DNA from: Pseudahrensia sp038530365
GTDB taxonomy: Bacteria; Pseudomonadota; Alphaproteobacteria; Rhizobiales; Rhizobiaceae
Assembly (NCBI GenBank): GCA_038530365.1
Contig: JBCBCT010000001.1
Coordinates: 1-64,000 of the forward strand
Length of the DNA stretch: 64,000 nucleotides
Direction of reading: 5' to 3'
Shown here: positions 1 to 8,990 of the stretch, one piece after another
Layout of the letters: each line of letters opens with the position of its first letter
Numbering within the stretch: position 1 is the stretch's first letter
Position numbers and translations under genes: made by a program
The notes under the pieces: model-generated
Told to the model about the DNA's origin: nothing
What the model saw: the letters and a program-made list of their open reading frames with translations, nothing else
Database searches by the model: none

Positions 1-1
1 A

Positions 2-253
2 TCAACGGCCAAACGGATCGGTTTGAAACTTTCAAAGAGCGATTTTCGCCACAAGGCGCGGACGGCCAACGGCACGGCCCTGTTTGCGCGTGCAACGATC
101 CGTGAAATCCATATCGGCGGCATTAAAGTGCGCCACGTCCCGGCCGCCGTCCTCGATGACCGGGCACTGGATACGACATTGCTGGGAATGTCCTTTTTGA
201 ACCGGCTGAAGCGGTTTGAATTTAAGGGGAACCGTTTGCGGCTGGTGCAGTAA
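2..253 (+). CDS. Retropepsin-like aspartic protease, TIGR02281 family (3' part only)
   Basis: The gene enters from the left edge of the window, and the open frame reads in from base 2 without a start. The visible 83 residues match the C-terminal end of the clan AA retropepsin-like (TIGR02281) proteins: a TANGTA stretch, an IGGIKVRHVPAAVL-type strand, then LLGMSFLNRL and a short basic tail ending in LVQ. The catalytic DTG motif would lie upstream, outside the window. In the family the protein is usually membrane-anchored by an N-terminal helix. The family call rests on the C-terminal half only, and the substrate is unknown. Confidence 0.75.
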   Translation, partial: STAKRIGLKLSKSDFRHKARTANGTALFARATIREIHIGGIKVRHVPAAVLDDRALDTTLLGMSFLNRLKRFEFKGNRLRLVQ

Positions 254-262
254 AAAACAGCT

Positions 263-1081
263 CTATTCAGCCTCGACCCGCTTCAACTCCTCAGGCCGTG
301 GCATGGAAATCGTCGAATAGCCCGAATCCACGAAGTGGACTTCGCCGGTCACGCCGGTTGAGAGGGGCGACAGCAGATAGAGCGCCGAACCGCCAACTTC
401 ATCCAGTGTGACGGTGCGCTTGAGCGGTGCGTTGCGCTTTTGATAATTATACATCGCGCGGGCATCGGCGACCCCGGACCCTGCCAGGGTGCGCATCGGG
501 CCGGCGCTGATGGCGTTGACGCGGATGTTGTCGCCGCCAAAATCCGACGCCAGATAGCGAACACTGGCTTCCAGCGCGGCTTTGGCAACACCCATGACAT
601 TATAGTTGGGCATGACGCGGGTTGCCCCGCCATAGGTGAGGGTGATGATGGAGCCCCCATCGTTCATCAAAGCGGCGGCACGTTTGGCGGTTTCGGTAAA
701 CGAAAAACAGGAGATCACCATGGTGCGGGAAAAATTGTCCCGGGTGGTGTCGGCGTAGCGGCCCTTCAACTCGTTCTTGTCGGAAAAACCAACGGCATGG
801 ACGAAAAAATCCAAACCGCCCCATTTTTCTTTCAAAGTGTCAAAGACTGAATCGACCGAGGCAACGTCTTCCACATCGCAGGGCAACAAAATATCGGAGC
901 CCACGCTTTCCGCCAACGGCTTCACCCGGCGGCCAAAGGCATCCCCCTGATAGGTGAAGGCGAGTTCTGCGCCATGGGCGTGCAGGGTGCGCGCAATGCC
1001 CCAGGCGATGGAGTGGTCGTTGGCCACGCCCATGATCAAGCCGCGCTTCCCAGCCATCAGATTGGAGCTAAGTTCTGTCAT
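263..1081 (-). CDS. fabI: Enoyl-[acyl-carrier-protein] reductase (NADH) FabI
   Basis: Catalyses the last reduction of each fatty acid elongation cycle in the cytosol. The 272-residue short-chain dehydrogenase has the FabI signature GLIMGVANDHSIAWGIA near the N-terminus. The catalytic Tyr-x6-Lys is in PNYNVMGVAK (about residues 160-167). The open frame extends upstream to 1144. I chose the ATG at 1081 because an AGGAAG ribosome site sits just before it and the family starts there. It is the third gene of the fabA-fabB-fabI run on the minus strand, opposite irr. The 137-base gap to fabB shows no terminator. Confidence 0.95.
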   Translation of the reverse strand: MTELSSNLMAGKRGLIMGVANDHSIAWGIARTLHAHGAELAFTYQGDAFGRRVKPLAESVGSDILLPCDVEDVASVDSVFDTLKEKWGGLDFFVHAVGFSDKNELKGRYADTTRDNFSRTMVISCFSFTETAKRAAALMNDGGSIITLTYGGATRVMPNYNVMGVAKAALEASVRYLASDFGGDNIRVNAISAGPMRTLAGSGVADARAMYNYQKRNAPLKRTVTLDEVGGSALYLLSPLSTGVTGEVHFVDSGYSTISMPRPEELKRVEAE

Positions 1082-1217
1082 CGTGCTTCCTGCATACATC
1101 TGGGCCAAAAAAGATCGGGTTTGGCAATCTTGGGCCGCAGTCAATTGAAACGGTTGGACGGGCGACGGGTACGCATCCGCTGCGAACCTGATGACCTGCC
1201 GACCGGGGCTGGGGAGG

Positions 1218-2435
1218 CTAGGTCAAGCGCTGAAATACGAGCGAGGCGTTGGTGCCACCAAAGCCGAATGAGTTTGACAGGACCGTGTTGATCTCCACCC
1301 CATCACGGCGTTCCCGGACGATGGGAATGTCGGCAAATTCTGGATCAAGCTCGGTGATGTGGGCACTTTCGCAGATAAACCCGTTTTTCATCATCAACAG
1401 CGAGTAGATGGCTTCCTGCACACCGGTGGCCCCCAAGGAATGGCCGGTCAAGGATTTGGTGGCCGACACCGCCGGGATCGCATCTCCAAAGACGGTGCGC
1501 AGGGCGTCGGTTTCCTTGGAATCGCCCACACCGGTGGATGTGGCGTGGGGGTTCACATAATCCACCGGGCCATCGACACCTTGAAGTGCCATGGTCATGC
1601 AGCGCACCGCGCCTTCGCCAGACGGTGCCACCATGTCATGCCCATCGGAGGTCGCCCCGTAGCCGACGATCTCACCGTAAATTTTCGCGCCGCGGGCCTT
1701 GGCGTGTTCCAACTCTTCCAGGACCAAAACACCGGCACCACCGGCGATGACGAAACCATCGCGGCTGACATCGAAGGCGCGCGAGGCGGTGCTTGGGGTG
1801 TCGTTGTGCTTCGACGACATGGCCCCCATGGCATCAAAAAGGTTCGACATGGTCCAGTCGAGGTCTTCCGAACCACCAGCAAAAATCACATCCTGCTTGC
1901 CCACCTGAATGGTCTCATAGGCGTTGCCAATGCAGTGGTTCGACGTCGCGCAGGCCGATGAAATCGAGTAGTTGACGCCTTTGATCTCAAACTGGGTGGC
2001 GAGCACAGCCGACGCCGTAGAGCTCATGGCCTTAGGCACCGCCGTCGGTCCGATGCGTTTTGGCGATCCGGTGTCCACCGTCTTCTGGGCCGCTTCTACG
2101 ATTGTTTTGGTTGAAGGGCCCCCGGAGCCCATGATGATGCCCGTGCGGGGGTTGACGATATCGCTCGTCTCAAGCCCCGCATCGTCAATCGCTTGCTGCA
2201 TGGCGATATAGTTCCAAGCGGTGCCCTTCGACATGAAGCGCGCCGTGCGGCGGTCAAGCACCTCAAAAGGGTCCATGTCCGGCGCGCCGTAGACCTGACA
2301 GCGAAAGCCGTGTTCGCTGAACTCGGGGGCCGCCTGAATGCCGGACTTTGCTTCCCGCAGTGAGGCCAAAACCTCCTGGGTGCTGTTGCCGATCGAGGAG
2401 ACGATTCCCATTCCGGTGACGACAACACGTTTCAT
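1218..2435 (-). CDS. fabB: 3-oxoacyl-ACP synthase I FabB
   Basis: Condensing enzyme that elongates unsaturated acyl-ACPs with malonyl-ACP. The 405-residue thiolase-fold protein begins MKRVVVTGMGIVSS. The active-site Cys is in SSACATSNHC, and the two catalytic His are in NPHATSTGVGDS and KSLTGHSLGATG. An ATG two codons upstream (2441) is also possible, but its AAGGA site would be only 2 bases away, so the ATG at 2435 is preferred. It sits between fabA and fabI on the same strand. The pairing with FabA is the classical anaerobic unsaturated fatty acid route. Confidence 0.95.
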   Translation of the reverse strand: MKRVVVTGMGIVSSIGNSTQEVLASLREAKSGIQAAPEFSEHGFRCQVYGAPDMDPFEVLDRRTARFMSKGTAWNYIAMQQAIDDAGLETSDIVNPRTGIIMGSGGPSTKTIVEAAQKTVDTGSPKRIGPTAVPKAMSSTASAVLATQFEIKGVNYSISSACATSNHCIGNAYETIQVGKQDVIFAGGSEDLDWTMSNLFDAMGAMSSKHNDTPSTASRAFDVSRDGFVIAGGAGVLVLEELEHAKARGAKIYGEIVGYGATSDGHDMVAPSGEGAVRCMTMALQGVDGPVDYVNPHATSTGVGDSKETDALRTVFGDAIPAVSATKSLTGHSLGATGVQEAIYSLLMMKNGFICESAHITELDPEFADIPIVRERRDGVEINTVLSNSFGFGGTNASLVFQRLT

Positions 2436-2657
2436 GCGCATGTTCCTTTTGAAAAATTTTGCCACAACCGACGCTCGGCTTTCGCTTGCTCAGGAGCATC
2501 GTGCGGGCAGTGCGCTTCCCACCGGGCGCGAGACCATCAACAGGTGGGACAATAGGGACAGTTTGGCCCCAATGCGAGGGGGTTGCGCGGTCGCTCAGCC
2601 CTGTTTCCATCAAAGCGAGTGGTTTTTGAAACTCTCTTTTCCTGTAAAGCGCGCCGC

Positions 2658-3161
2658 TTACTGGAACAGGCCCACCCTCAGATCGCTCACGCTATAGGCA
2701 AGCTCGCCGTCGGCCTTCATCCAGCCATCGGCAATGCCCAGCACCAGACGGCGGCTGATGACGCGCTTGAAATCGACACCATACTCCACGCGTTTGGTTT
2801 CCGGGGTGACCATGCTTGTCAGCTTCACCTCTCCGGCGGAAATCGCACGGCCCTTGCCAGGCTGCCCCAGCCAGCCGAGAAAAAAGCCCGTCATTTGCCA
2901 AAGCGCGTCGAGGCCTAGGCAGCCGGGCATCACGGGATCGCCTTCAAAATGGCAGCCAAAAAACCAAAGGTCCTTGTGGATGTCGAACTCAGCCCGAACA
3001 AAGCCCTTGTTGTGTTCGCCCCCGGTGTCGGAAATTTCCGTGATGCGATCAAACATCAGCATGGGGGGAAGCGGCAATTGCGCGTTTCCGGGACCAAACA
3101 TTTCACCGCGCCCGCAGGACAGGATTTCCTCATATGTGAAGCTGGACTGCCGTTCTGCCAT
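2658..3161 (-). CDS. fabA: 3-hydroxydecanoyl-ACP dehydratase/isomerase FabA
   Basis: Dehydrates 3-hydroxydecanoyl-ACP and isomerises the product to cis-3-decenoyl-ACP, the branch point for unsaturated fatty acids. The 167-residue hot-dog-fold protein shows FGCHFEGDPVMPGCLGLDALWQM, which holds the catalytic His and Asp region, and the family C-terminus. The start at 3161 follows a GGGGGA-type ribosome site; the frame is open further upstream. It is the first gene of the fabA-fabB-fabI run. The divergent neighbour is irr, separated by about 370 bases. Confidence 0.95.
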   Translation of the reverse strand: MAERQSSFTYEEILSCGRGEMFGPGNAQLPLPPMLMFDRITEISDTGGEHNKGFVRAEFDIHKDLWFFGCHFEGDPVMPGCLGLDALWQMTGFFLGWLGQPGKGRAISAGEVKLTSMVTPETKRVEYGVDFKRVISRRLVLGIADGWMKADGELAYSVSDLRVGLFQ

Positions 3162-3534
3162 GTCTTCCCCCGTTCGATTTATGTGTTCGCGCAATGCGAC
3201 CGTGCAGGTTTGCCTGTGTTGTCAAAATTGCGCCGTCCCAATTGTGAAACTGCAGCCTTGGGACCGCGCCGGTCGGCCACACACACGCCCGTTGCGAACG
3301 GCATCGCTTACAGGGCCACGGCAGGCCGGTCAAATGGTGCAAAGGGAGTTTTGCCCCACAAAGCGCGCAAAATCGGCGATCGACTTTGGACGAAGCCTGC
3401 GGCGCGATGCAACGCTTGCGGCGATGGGCCGGCTGACATATTCTACAAAGTGTTATTTCAACGGCCGATTAGCAGCCGACGTTATTCTGGGTTGTCACCA
3501 ACCCTTTGGGAGCCTTGTCTGGAAGACATTGTCC
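3162..3534. other. fabA-irr divergent intergenic region
   Basis: This 373-base non-coding region separates two divergent genes and must hold both promoters. I looked for an Irr-type iron control element and for a clear -35/-10 pair and found neither with confidence. Frames open across this stretch show no recognisable protein. Confidence 0.5.
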
Positions 3535-4071
3535 ATGTCGTCACAAAAGCCAACATCAATGCTCAGCACCGAGATGGCGGATGCTTCCGATGGGCCAAAC
3601 GCGCCAACACCGATCGGTGGATCGACGGTTGCCCATACGGCTGTTTCGCTTCGTGATACGCGGTTTGAAACCGTGGACCTGAACAAGCGGTTGCGCAAAG
3701 CGGGCCTGCGACCCACGCGGCAGCGGCTGAGCTTGGCCCAGCTGCTTTTTACCAAGGGCGACCGGCACATCTCAGCCGAAGGGCTGCATGAGGAGGCTGT
3801 TGCGGCCAACGTGCCTGTGTCCCTGGCAACCGTCTACAATACGCTTCACCAATTCACTGATGCGGGTCTGCTGCGGGCTGTGGCCGTTGAATCGTCAAAA
3901 ACCTATTTTGACACCAACACCAGCGACCATCACCACTTTTACAATGAAACGCAAAACACGGTGGAAGATGTCCCCGCCTCGCAAATCACGGTAACCGATC
4001 TTCCGGAGCCGCCCGAGGGAATGGAAATCGCCCGGGTGGATGTGATCGTTCGCCTGCGGGAAAAGAACTAG
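3535..4071 (+). CDS. irr: Iron response regulator Irr (Fur family)
   Basis: Fur-family transcription factor that in alphaproteobacteria represses or activates iron and heme genes and responds to heme. The 178-residue protein has the family core GLRPTRQRLSLAQLLF, the DNA-recognition segment VSLATVYNTLHQF, and the Irr-specific HHH heme-responsive motif in SDHHHFYNE, rather than the Fur metal-site pattern. The N-terminus carries about 35 extra residues compared with the usual 140-150. The ATG at 3559 is an alternative start. The gene is divergent from fabA, the standard Rhizobiales arrangement. Confidence 0.93.
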   Translation: MSSQKPTSMLSTEMADASDGPNAPTPIGGSTVAHTAVSLRDTRFETVDLNKRLRKAGLRPTRQRLSLAQLLFTKGDRHISAEGLHEEAVAANVPVSLATVYNTLHQFTDAGLLRAVAVESSKTYFDTNTSDHHHFYNETQNTVEDVPASQITVTDLPEPPEGMEIARVDVIVRLREKN

Positions 4072-4128
4072 TCACCGCCGAAAGGGGTTCAGCGCATCGC
4101 AAGCCTGACCGCGCGTTAAACCGGTGGT

Positions 4129-4962
4129 CTAGCCATTTGCCAAAGACGGCAATATCCCCGGGAACCAATCGTACAGCATCGCAAACAGCAGCAGTCCCAG
4201 CAAAACGCGGTAAATCACAAAAACCAGGAACGACGTGCGCTTCACCACCGCCATCAAGATGGCAATCGCGGCGATGGCGGAAAAGAACGAGAAAAACGCC
4301 GCCCACAGCGCACCAGGCGGAATACCACCGCCTTCCTGAACCGCTTCCAGCGCTGTGAAAAGCCCAGCAGCTGTGATGGCGGGAATGCCGAGCAAAAACG
4401 AAAACCGCGCCGCTTCCCCCCGCTCAAAGCCCAAAAAGCGCGCCGCCGTCATGGTGATGCCCGAACGGCTCGTCCCGGGGATCAATGCAACCGCCTGCGC
4501 CAGACCGATGATCAGCGCGGGGCTGAGCGTCATGTCCTCCATCTTTTTCACGCGTTTGCCGAAAACATCGGCCACATACATCACGATGCCAAAAAAGATT
4601 GCGCCAAAGGCCACAACCTCCACGCCACGAATGCTGGCGGACACGCCTGAAAATTTCAAAAGCGCGCCGAATGCGAGGGCGGGAATGGTGGCCAGCGCAA
4701 TATACGTCGCCATGCGGGACCGCGCCGTGACCCGACCGCGGACGACGTCGCCACACCCGCCGGCCAGCGAAAGCACATCGCGCCAAAAATAGACGATCAC
4801 CGCAAACAGCGAGCCGACATGGACCATCACATCGGTAACGATGCCCTGATCCGGCCATCCGGTGAAGGCAGGAATCAGAATCAAGTGGCCCGACGAGGAG
4901 ACGGGCAAAAACTCCGTTAGCCCCTGCACAATGGCAAGAACGAGGATTTGCTCAAGGCTCAT
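4129..4962 (-). CDS. uppP: Undecaprenyl-diphosphatase UppP (BacA)
   Basis: Integral membrane phosphatase that recycles undecaprenyl diphosphate for peptidoglycan and other envelope polymers; also linked to bacitracin resistance. The 277-residue protein has both family motifs: TEFLPVSSSGHL near the N-terminus and PGTSRSGIT near the middle. Multiple hydrophobic helices fill the rest. It is convergent with irr, with only about 57 bases between the stops. It is divergent from the GST-fold gene that follows. Confidence 0.95.
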   Translation of the reverse strand: MSLEQILVLAIVQGLTEFLPVSSSGHLILIPAFTGWPDQGIVTDVMVHVGSLFAVIVYFWRDVLSLAGGCGDVVRGRVTARSRMATYIALATIPALAFGALLKFSGVSASIRGVEVVAFGAIFFGIVMYVADVFGKRVKKMEDMTLSPALIIGLAQAVALIPGTSRSGITMTAARFLGFERGEAARFSFLLGIPAITAAGLFTALEAVQEGGGIPPGALWAAFFSFFSAIAAIAILMAVVKRTSFLVFVIYRVLLGLLLFAMLYDWFPGILPSLANG

Positions 4963-5055
4963 GGCGGCGTTTCCCTAGTGCTTGGCAGGCTCACTTGCCG
5001 CTCATACCGCTGGCTCCTATAGATTGGGTGAACAAAGGGCAAAGGGCGCGCCAGA

Positions 5056-5745
5056 ATGTACACGCTGTTTCACCATCCCATGTATGCCGGCAGCCGGATG
5101 GTGCGGTTGATGCTGGGCGAATACGGCATCGAGGCGCAGTTTCATGAGGAGCCGGTTTGGGAACGGCGGGAGCCGTTTTTGGATGTGAACCCCGCCGCCA
5201 CGCTGCCGGTGATGGCGCATTTTGAAAACCCGATCATCGGCGCACAGGTGTGCGTGGAGTATTTGGAAGAAGTCGAAGGGTCCAAGGGGAGCGCGCCCCG
5301 GCTGTTTCCCGAGGATGCGCTGACCCGAGCAGAAATGCGCCGCCTGATCGACTGGATGTTGCTGAAACTTGAGACAGAAGTGTTGCGCTACATCGTTCGC
5401 GAGCGCGTCATCAAACGGCTCGTCCCCGAATCCCAAGGCGGCGGCCCCCCTGACAGCCAGGCTTTGCGCGCGGCCCGCACCAACATTCGTTATCATCTCG
5501 ATTATACCGATTGGCTCGCCGGCACCCGCAATTGGATGGCTGGCGACACGTTAAGTTGTGCCGATCTTGCGGCGGCAGCGTCGCTGTCGGTGCTGGATTA
5601 TCTGGGCGAAATTCGCTGGGAGGATCATGCTGCCTTGAAGGAATGGTACGCGCGCATGAAATCGCGCCCCGCGTTCCGCGCTCTGTTGGCCGACCGTCTG
5701 CGCGGCATTCCGCCGGTGTCCCACTATGTTGATCTCGATTTTTGA
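5056..5745 (+). CDS. Glutathione S-transferase fold protein, FzlA-like
   Basis: The 229-residue protein has a thioredoxin-like N-terminal domain (MYTLFHHPMYAGSRMVRLML) and an all-helical C-terminal GST domain. The segment VWERREPFLDVNPAATLPV resembles the FzlA group as I remember it. FzlA is an alphaproteobacterial GST homologue that binds FtsZ and controls septal constriction, not detoxification. The position next to uppP and queG fits what I recall for that group. The alternative is a generic GST. It overlaps the next gene by 4 bases (TTGA), which suggests translational coupling. Confidence 0.65.
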   Translation: MYTLFHHPMYAGSRMVRLMLGEYGIEAQFHEEPVWERREPFLDVNPAATLPVMAHFENPIIGAQVCVEYLEEVEGSKGSAPRLFPEDALTRAEMRRLIDWMLLKLETEVLRYIVRERVIKRLVPESQGGGPPDSQALRAARTNIRYHLDYTDWLAGTRNWMAGDTLSCADLAAAASLSVLDYLGEIRWEDHAALKEWYARMKSRPAFRALLADRLRGIPPVSHYVDLDF

Positions 5746-6851
5746 CGTCCACGGTGGCCGATAAGGGCGATCACGGCCCCAAACACGCTGCCACGTTGCG
5801 CCGATGGATTGACGCAACCGCCCCTGGTCACGGGTTTGATGCGGCAGGGGTCGTTCATGCGGAGGGGCATGATGACCTTGCCCCCCGTTTGCAGGCGTTT
5901 TTGACCTATGGCCACCACGGCACCATGGACTGGATGGCGGCAGCTGCAGAGCGACGCGCCAGCCCAACCGCCCTTTGGCCCGAGGCGCGCTCCATCATTA
6001 TGCTTGCGGTGAACTACGGTCCCGAAACGGATCCCCTCGACGCGCTCGCCTTGAGGGACCGTGGAACCCTGTCGGTTTATGCGCGCAATCGCGATTATCA
6101 CGATGTGATCAAAGGCCGTTTGAAAACCATGGCGGCGCAATTGTTGTCCCACGCCCGCAAGCTGGGTCTGGATGGGGATGTCAAAGTATTTGTGGACACA
6201 GCCCCGGTGATGGAAAAACCATTGGCCCACAAAGCGGGCCTCGGATGGCAGGGCAAACACACCAATCTTGTGTCGCGCGATTTCGGCTCCTGGCTGTTTC
6301 TGGGGTCGATTTTTACGACGCTTGAGATCGCCACGGATGCTTCCGAGGTGGATCATTGCGGTTCGTGCCGAGCCTGCCTTGATGTGTGCCCAACCGACGC
6401 TTTCCCAGCTCCATACCGGCTGGATGCGCGGCGCTGCATTTCATATCTCACCATTGAACATGACGGCCCCATTGCCGAACCCCTGCGGCGGGCTATGGGA
6501 AACCGCGTTTACGGCTGTGATGATTGTTTGGCCGTATGCCCGTGGAACAAGTTTGCGAAACAGGCCACAGAGATGAAGCTTGCAACCAAACCGGGGTGTG
6601 AAGCGAGCGGAAGCGTTCCTTTGGCCGTCCATTTAACGGAGGACGATGCCGCCTTCCGCGCGCGGTTTGCAGGTTCTCCGGTGAAGCGCATTGGCTGGGC
6701 GCGCTTTTTGCGCAATTGCTTGATCGCGGCGGGAAACTCTCACGACACGCATCTGAAGTCTGCCGTTGCAGCCCACCTGGAAGCCAAGGACACCACATTG
6801 CGTGAAACGGCCCAGTGGGCCATGGCTGAACTGTCACAGCCCGCGCCTTAA
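5742..6851 (+). CDS. queG: Epoxyqueuosine reductase QueG
   Basis: Cobalamin- and 4Fe-4S-dependent enzyme that reduces epoxyqueuosine to queuosine in the anticodon of tRNAs. The 369-residue protein has the two ferredoxin-type clusters CGSCRACLDVCP and CDDCLAVCPWNKF and the family segment MEKPLAHKAGLGWQGKHTNL. The likely start is TTG at 5742, overlapping the stop of the upstream gene. GTG at 5754 is an alternative. The C-terminal HEAT-like tail is short. Confidence 0.93.
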   Translation: MTSTVADKGDHGPKHAATLRRWIDATAPGHGFDAAGVVHAEGHDDLAPRLQAFLTYGHHGTMDWMAAAAERRASPTALWPEARSIIMLAVNYGPETDPLDALALRDRGTLSVYARNRDYHDVIKGRLKTMAAQLLSHARKLGLDGDVKVFVDTAPVMEKPLAHKAGLGWQGKHTNLVSRDFGSWLFLGSIFTTLEIATDASEVDHCGSCRACLDVCPTDAFPAPYRLDARRCISYLTIEHDGPIAEPLRRAMGNRVYGCDDCLAVCPWNKFAKQATEMKLATKPGCEASGSVPLAVHLTEDDAAFRARFAGSPVKRIGWARFLRNCLIAAGNSHDTHLKSAVAAHLEAKDTTLRETAQWAMAELSQPAP

Positions 6852-6880
6852 GCGGGCCATCATTTGTCTAGGCATCAGCT

Positions 6881-7813
6881 ATGAGCGAACACGCAGCCAC
6901 GATGGGCATTTTGGGTGCCGGATTTTCAGGATCGCAGATCGCCCAGCGCGCGCTGGCAGGCGGATACGCCGTATGGGGCACCAGCCGGTCTGTCGAAAAC
7001 CTCAAACCGCTTGAAAGGCAGGGGCTTTCGCCGGTGGAGTTTGACGGCGCGACCATCACGGATGGGCTGCGCGCAAAGCTCGCTCACACCACCCATCTCA
7101 TCGTCTCCATCGCGCCACCCCGCGAAGAAGGAGAGGCGGGACGGGCGGTGGATCCGTTTCTAAAGGCCCTGTCGGGGGCAGGGTTTGATGGCCTGATGGC
7201 GGCGGCCCCCAAGTTGCGCTTTGTCTGCTATCTCTCAACGGTGGGTGTCTACGGGAACTATGACGGCGCGTGGATCGATGAGGAGGCGGACTGCCGACCT
7301 TCGTCTGCGCGCTCCCGGCAACGGCTGCGGGCGGAGGATGAATGGCTTCAAGCGTGCAAAGCGGCGGCTCTGCCGCTGGCGATTTTTCGCCTATCGGGAA
7401 TTTATGGTCCGGGCCGCAATGCGCTTTTGTCGGCAGAAAACGGCAAGGCGCGGCGGCTGGTAAAAGATGGCCAAGTGTTTAACCGCATCCATGTGGAGGA
7501 CATCGCCAGCGCAACGCTGAAAGCCGCGCAGCCGTGCCGAGGCGGGGTCTTCAACATCACCGATGACGAACCCGCACCACCGCAAGACGTCGTGCTTTAT
7601 GCCCATGATCTTTTGGGGCTCACCCCACCGCCAGAAATTGCCTTTGAAACGGCGGAGCTCTCCCCCATGGCCCGCAGCTTTTACGGTGAAAACAAGCGTG
7701 TTTCGAACCAGAAATCAAAGACGGAGCTGGGTCTACACTACGACTACCCGAACTACCGCGCGGCGCTGACTCGGATGCATCGGGCGCAGACCTGGCGCGC
7801 AGGCGACGCCTAA
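6881..7813 (+). CDS. NAD(P)-binding SDR/epimerase-family protein (YeeZ-like)
   Basis: The 310-residue protein starts with a Rossmann motif (GILGAGFSGSQIA) and has epimerase-type features: CYLSTVGVYGNYDGAWIDE and FRLSGIYGPGRNAL. In the extended SDR family these cover the catalytic Ser/Thr-Tyr region. The YxxxK motif is not clearly preserved, so activity is uncertain. It lies 29 bases after queG on the same strand. The substrate cannot be inferred. Confidence 0.75.
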   Translation: MSEHAATMGILGAGFSGSQIAQRALAGGYAVWGTSRSVENLKPLERQGLSPVEFDGATITDGLRAKLAHTTHLIVSIAPPREEGEAGRAVDPFLKALSGAGFDGLMAAAPKLRFVCYLSTVGVYGNYDGAWIDEEADCRPSSARSRQRLRAEDEWLQACKAAALPLAIFRLSGIYGPGRNALLSAENGKARRLVKDGQVFNRIHVEDIASATLKAAQPCRGGVFNITDDEPAPPQDVVLYAHDLLGLTPPPEIAFETAELSPMARSFYGENKRVSNQKSKTELGLHYDYPNYRAALTRMHRAQTWRAGDA

Positions 7814-7847
7814 ACCATACATCCCCAAGCGATATCGGCGCGTCCTT

Positions 7848-8339
7848 ATGAGCAAACTAAACCCCAGTGATCTTCCCACCGCCAATGTGTCTATCATCAC
7901 CCTGGGGGTCGATAACCTCGACCGTGCCACAGCCTTTTACGCCGGTCTCGGCTGGGCGAACACAAAGGCAAGCACCCCAACGGTGACGTTCTTTCAGGGC
8001 CACAGCGTGGTTTTGGGCCTCTATGCGCGCGACGCCCTGGCTGAAGACATGGGTGTCGATCTTGCGAACGCTGCACACCCGGCTGGCTTTCGCGGCATGT
8101 CCCTTGCGCTCAACCTGCCATCGGAGGCCGCGGTGGACGCTTTCTTCAACCACGCCCTCGCCTGCGGTGCGACACCGATCAAACGCCCGCAAAACGTGTT
8201 CTGGGGCGGCTATTCCGGTTATTTCGCAGACCCAGATGGCCACGCCTGGGAAATCGCCTACAACCCGTTTTTTGCCGGCGATCCAACGACAGGACAATTG
8301 GCGCTACAGACGATTGAAACGGAAGGGCAGGAACCATGA
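7848..8339 (+). CDS. VOC (glyoxalase/bleomycin resistance) family protein
   Basis: The 163-residue single vicinal-oxygen-chelate domain protein begins with a typical first beta strand (NVSIITLGVDNLDRATAFYAGLGW). It ends with the family strand GYSGYFADPDGHAWEIAYNPFF, whose final Glu is a usual metal ligand. The stop overlaps the next start (ATGA), so it is co-translated with the isochorismatase-fold protein. The reaction is not known. Confidence 0.85.
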   Translation: MSKLNPSDLPTANVSIITLGVDNLDRATAFYAGLGWANTKASTPTVTFFQGHSVVLGLYARDALAEDMGVDLANAAHPAGFRGMSLALNLPSEAAVDAFFNHALACGATPIKRPQNVFWGGYSGYFADPDGHAWEIAYNPFFAGDPTTGQLALQTIETEGQEP

Positions 8340-8911
8340 GCGCAACATTGGTGCTGATCGACATGCAAAAGGCTGTTGATGATGCAGGTATGGCCAAGAT
8401 TCGAGGGATGCGCGGACAGCCGGAGGCGGAGGAGAAAGCCGCCGCTTTGTTGGCCCATTGGCGCGAAAGCGGCCAACCCATCGTGCACATTCAAAACCAT
8501 TCCATGGACCCCGATGCCGCCGATGCGCCGGGAAAGCCCGGGCATGCCTTCATTCCCGCGCTCAAGCCGCAGTCCCATGAACCGGTGGTGGAGAAACGTG
8601 GCGACAACGCCTTCGTCGGCACCGACCTCATGGCCGTATTGGAGGACGCGGGGCCGGCTGAACTGGTGGTCTGCGGGATGACGCTGGAAAACAGCGTTGA
8701 AAGCACCATCCGCATGGCGCACGCCCTGGGCTTCATGGTGTTTTTGGCTGCTGACTGTTGCGCCAGCCGCCCGAGGGTCTCTCCAGACGGTCAAACTTGG
8801 TCCAGCGACACCATCCATGCTGTCACGCTTTCGGTGCTTGATGGGGACTATGCAAAAATCGTCACCAGTGGGGACTTGATGGCAGGGGCGGCGCAGACCA
8901 AACTGCATTGA
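8336..8911 (+). CDS. Isochorismatase-fold cysteine-hydrolase family protein (Cys replaced by Ser)
   Basis: The 191-residue protein has the family Asp in LVLIDMQKAV and the Lys in EPVVEKRGDNAFVGT. The segment that normally carries the nucleophilic Cys (GMQTEFCV-type) reads GMTLENSVEST, with Ser where Cys is expected. Amidase-type chemistry through a thioester is therefore unlikely unless the Ser substitutes. It overlaps the VOC gene by 4 bases. Function is unknown; an isochorismatase-like or non-catalytic role is possible. Confidence 0.8.
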   Translation: MSATLVLIDMQKAVDDAGMAKIRGMRGQPEAEEKAAALLAHWRESGQPIVHIQNHSMDPDAADAPGKPGHAFIPALKPQSHEPVVEKRGDNAFVGTDLMAVLEDAGPAELVVCGMTLENSVESTIRMAHALGFMVFLAADCCASRPRVSPDGQTWSSDTIHAVTLSVLDGDYAKIVTSGDLMAGAAQTKLH

Positions 8912-8990
8912 TAGAGCTGCAAGCCGTGCATTTGACGCCGGACCGCAACAGCCAAGCCGCGAAGTCGAAACAGCAAAGCATAATGACGCG

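Noticed and set aside
2734..3534. Long plus-strand frame running into irr
   Set aside because: It is antisense to fabA and then crosses non-coding DNA; only the part from 3535 matches Irr.
3162..3534. Irr or Fur box between fabA and irr
   Set aside because: AT-rich pieces around 3438-3470 do not form the expected inverted repeat.
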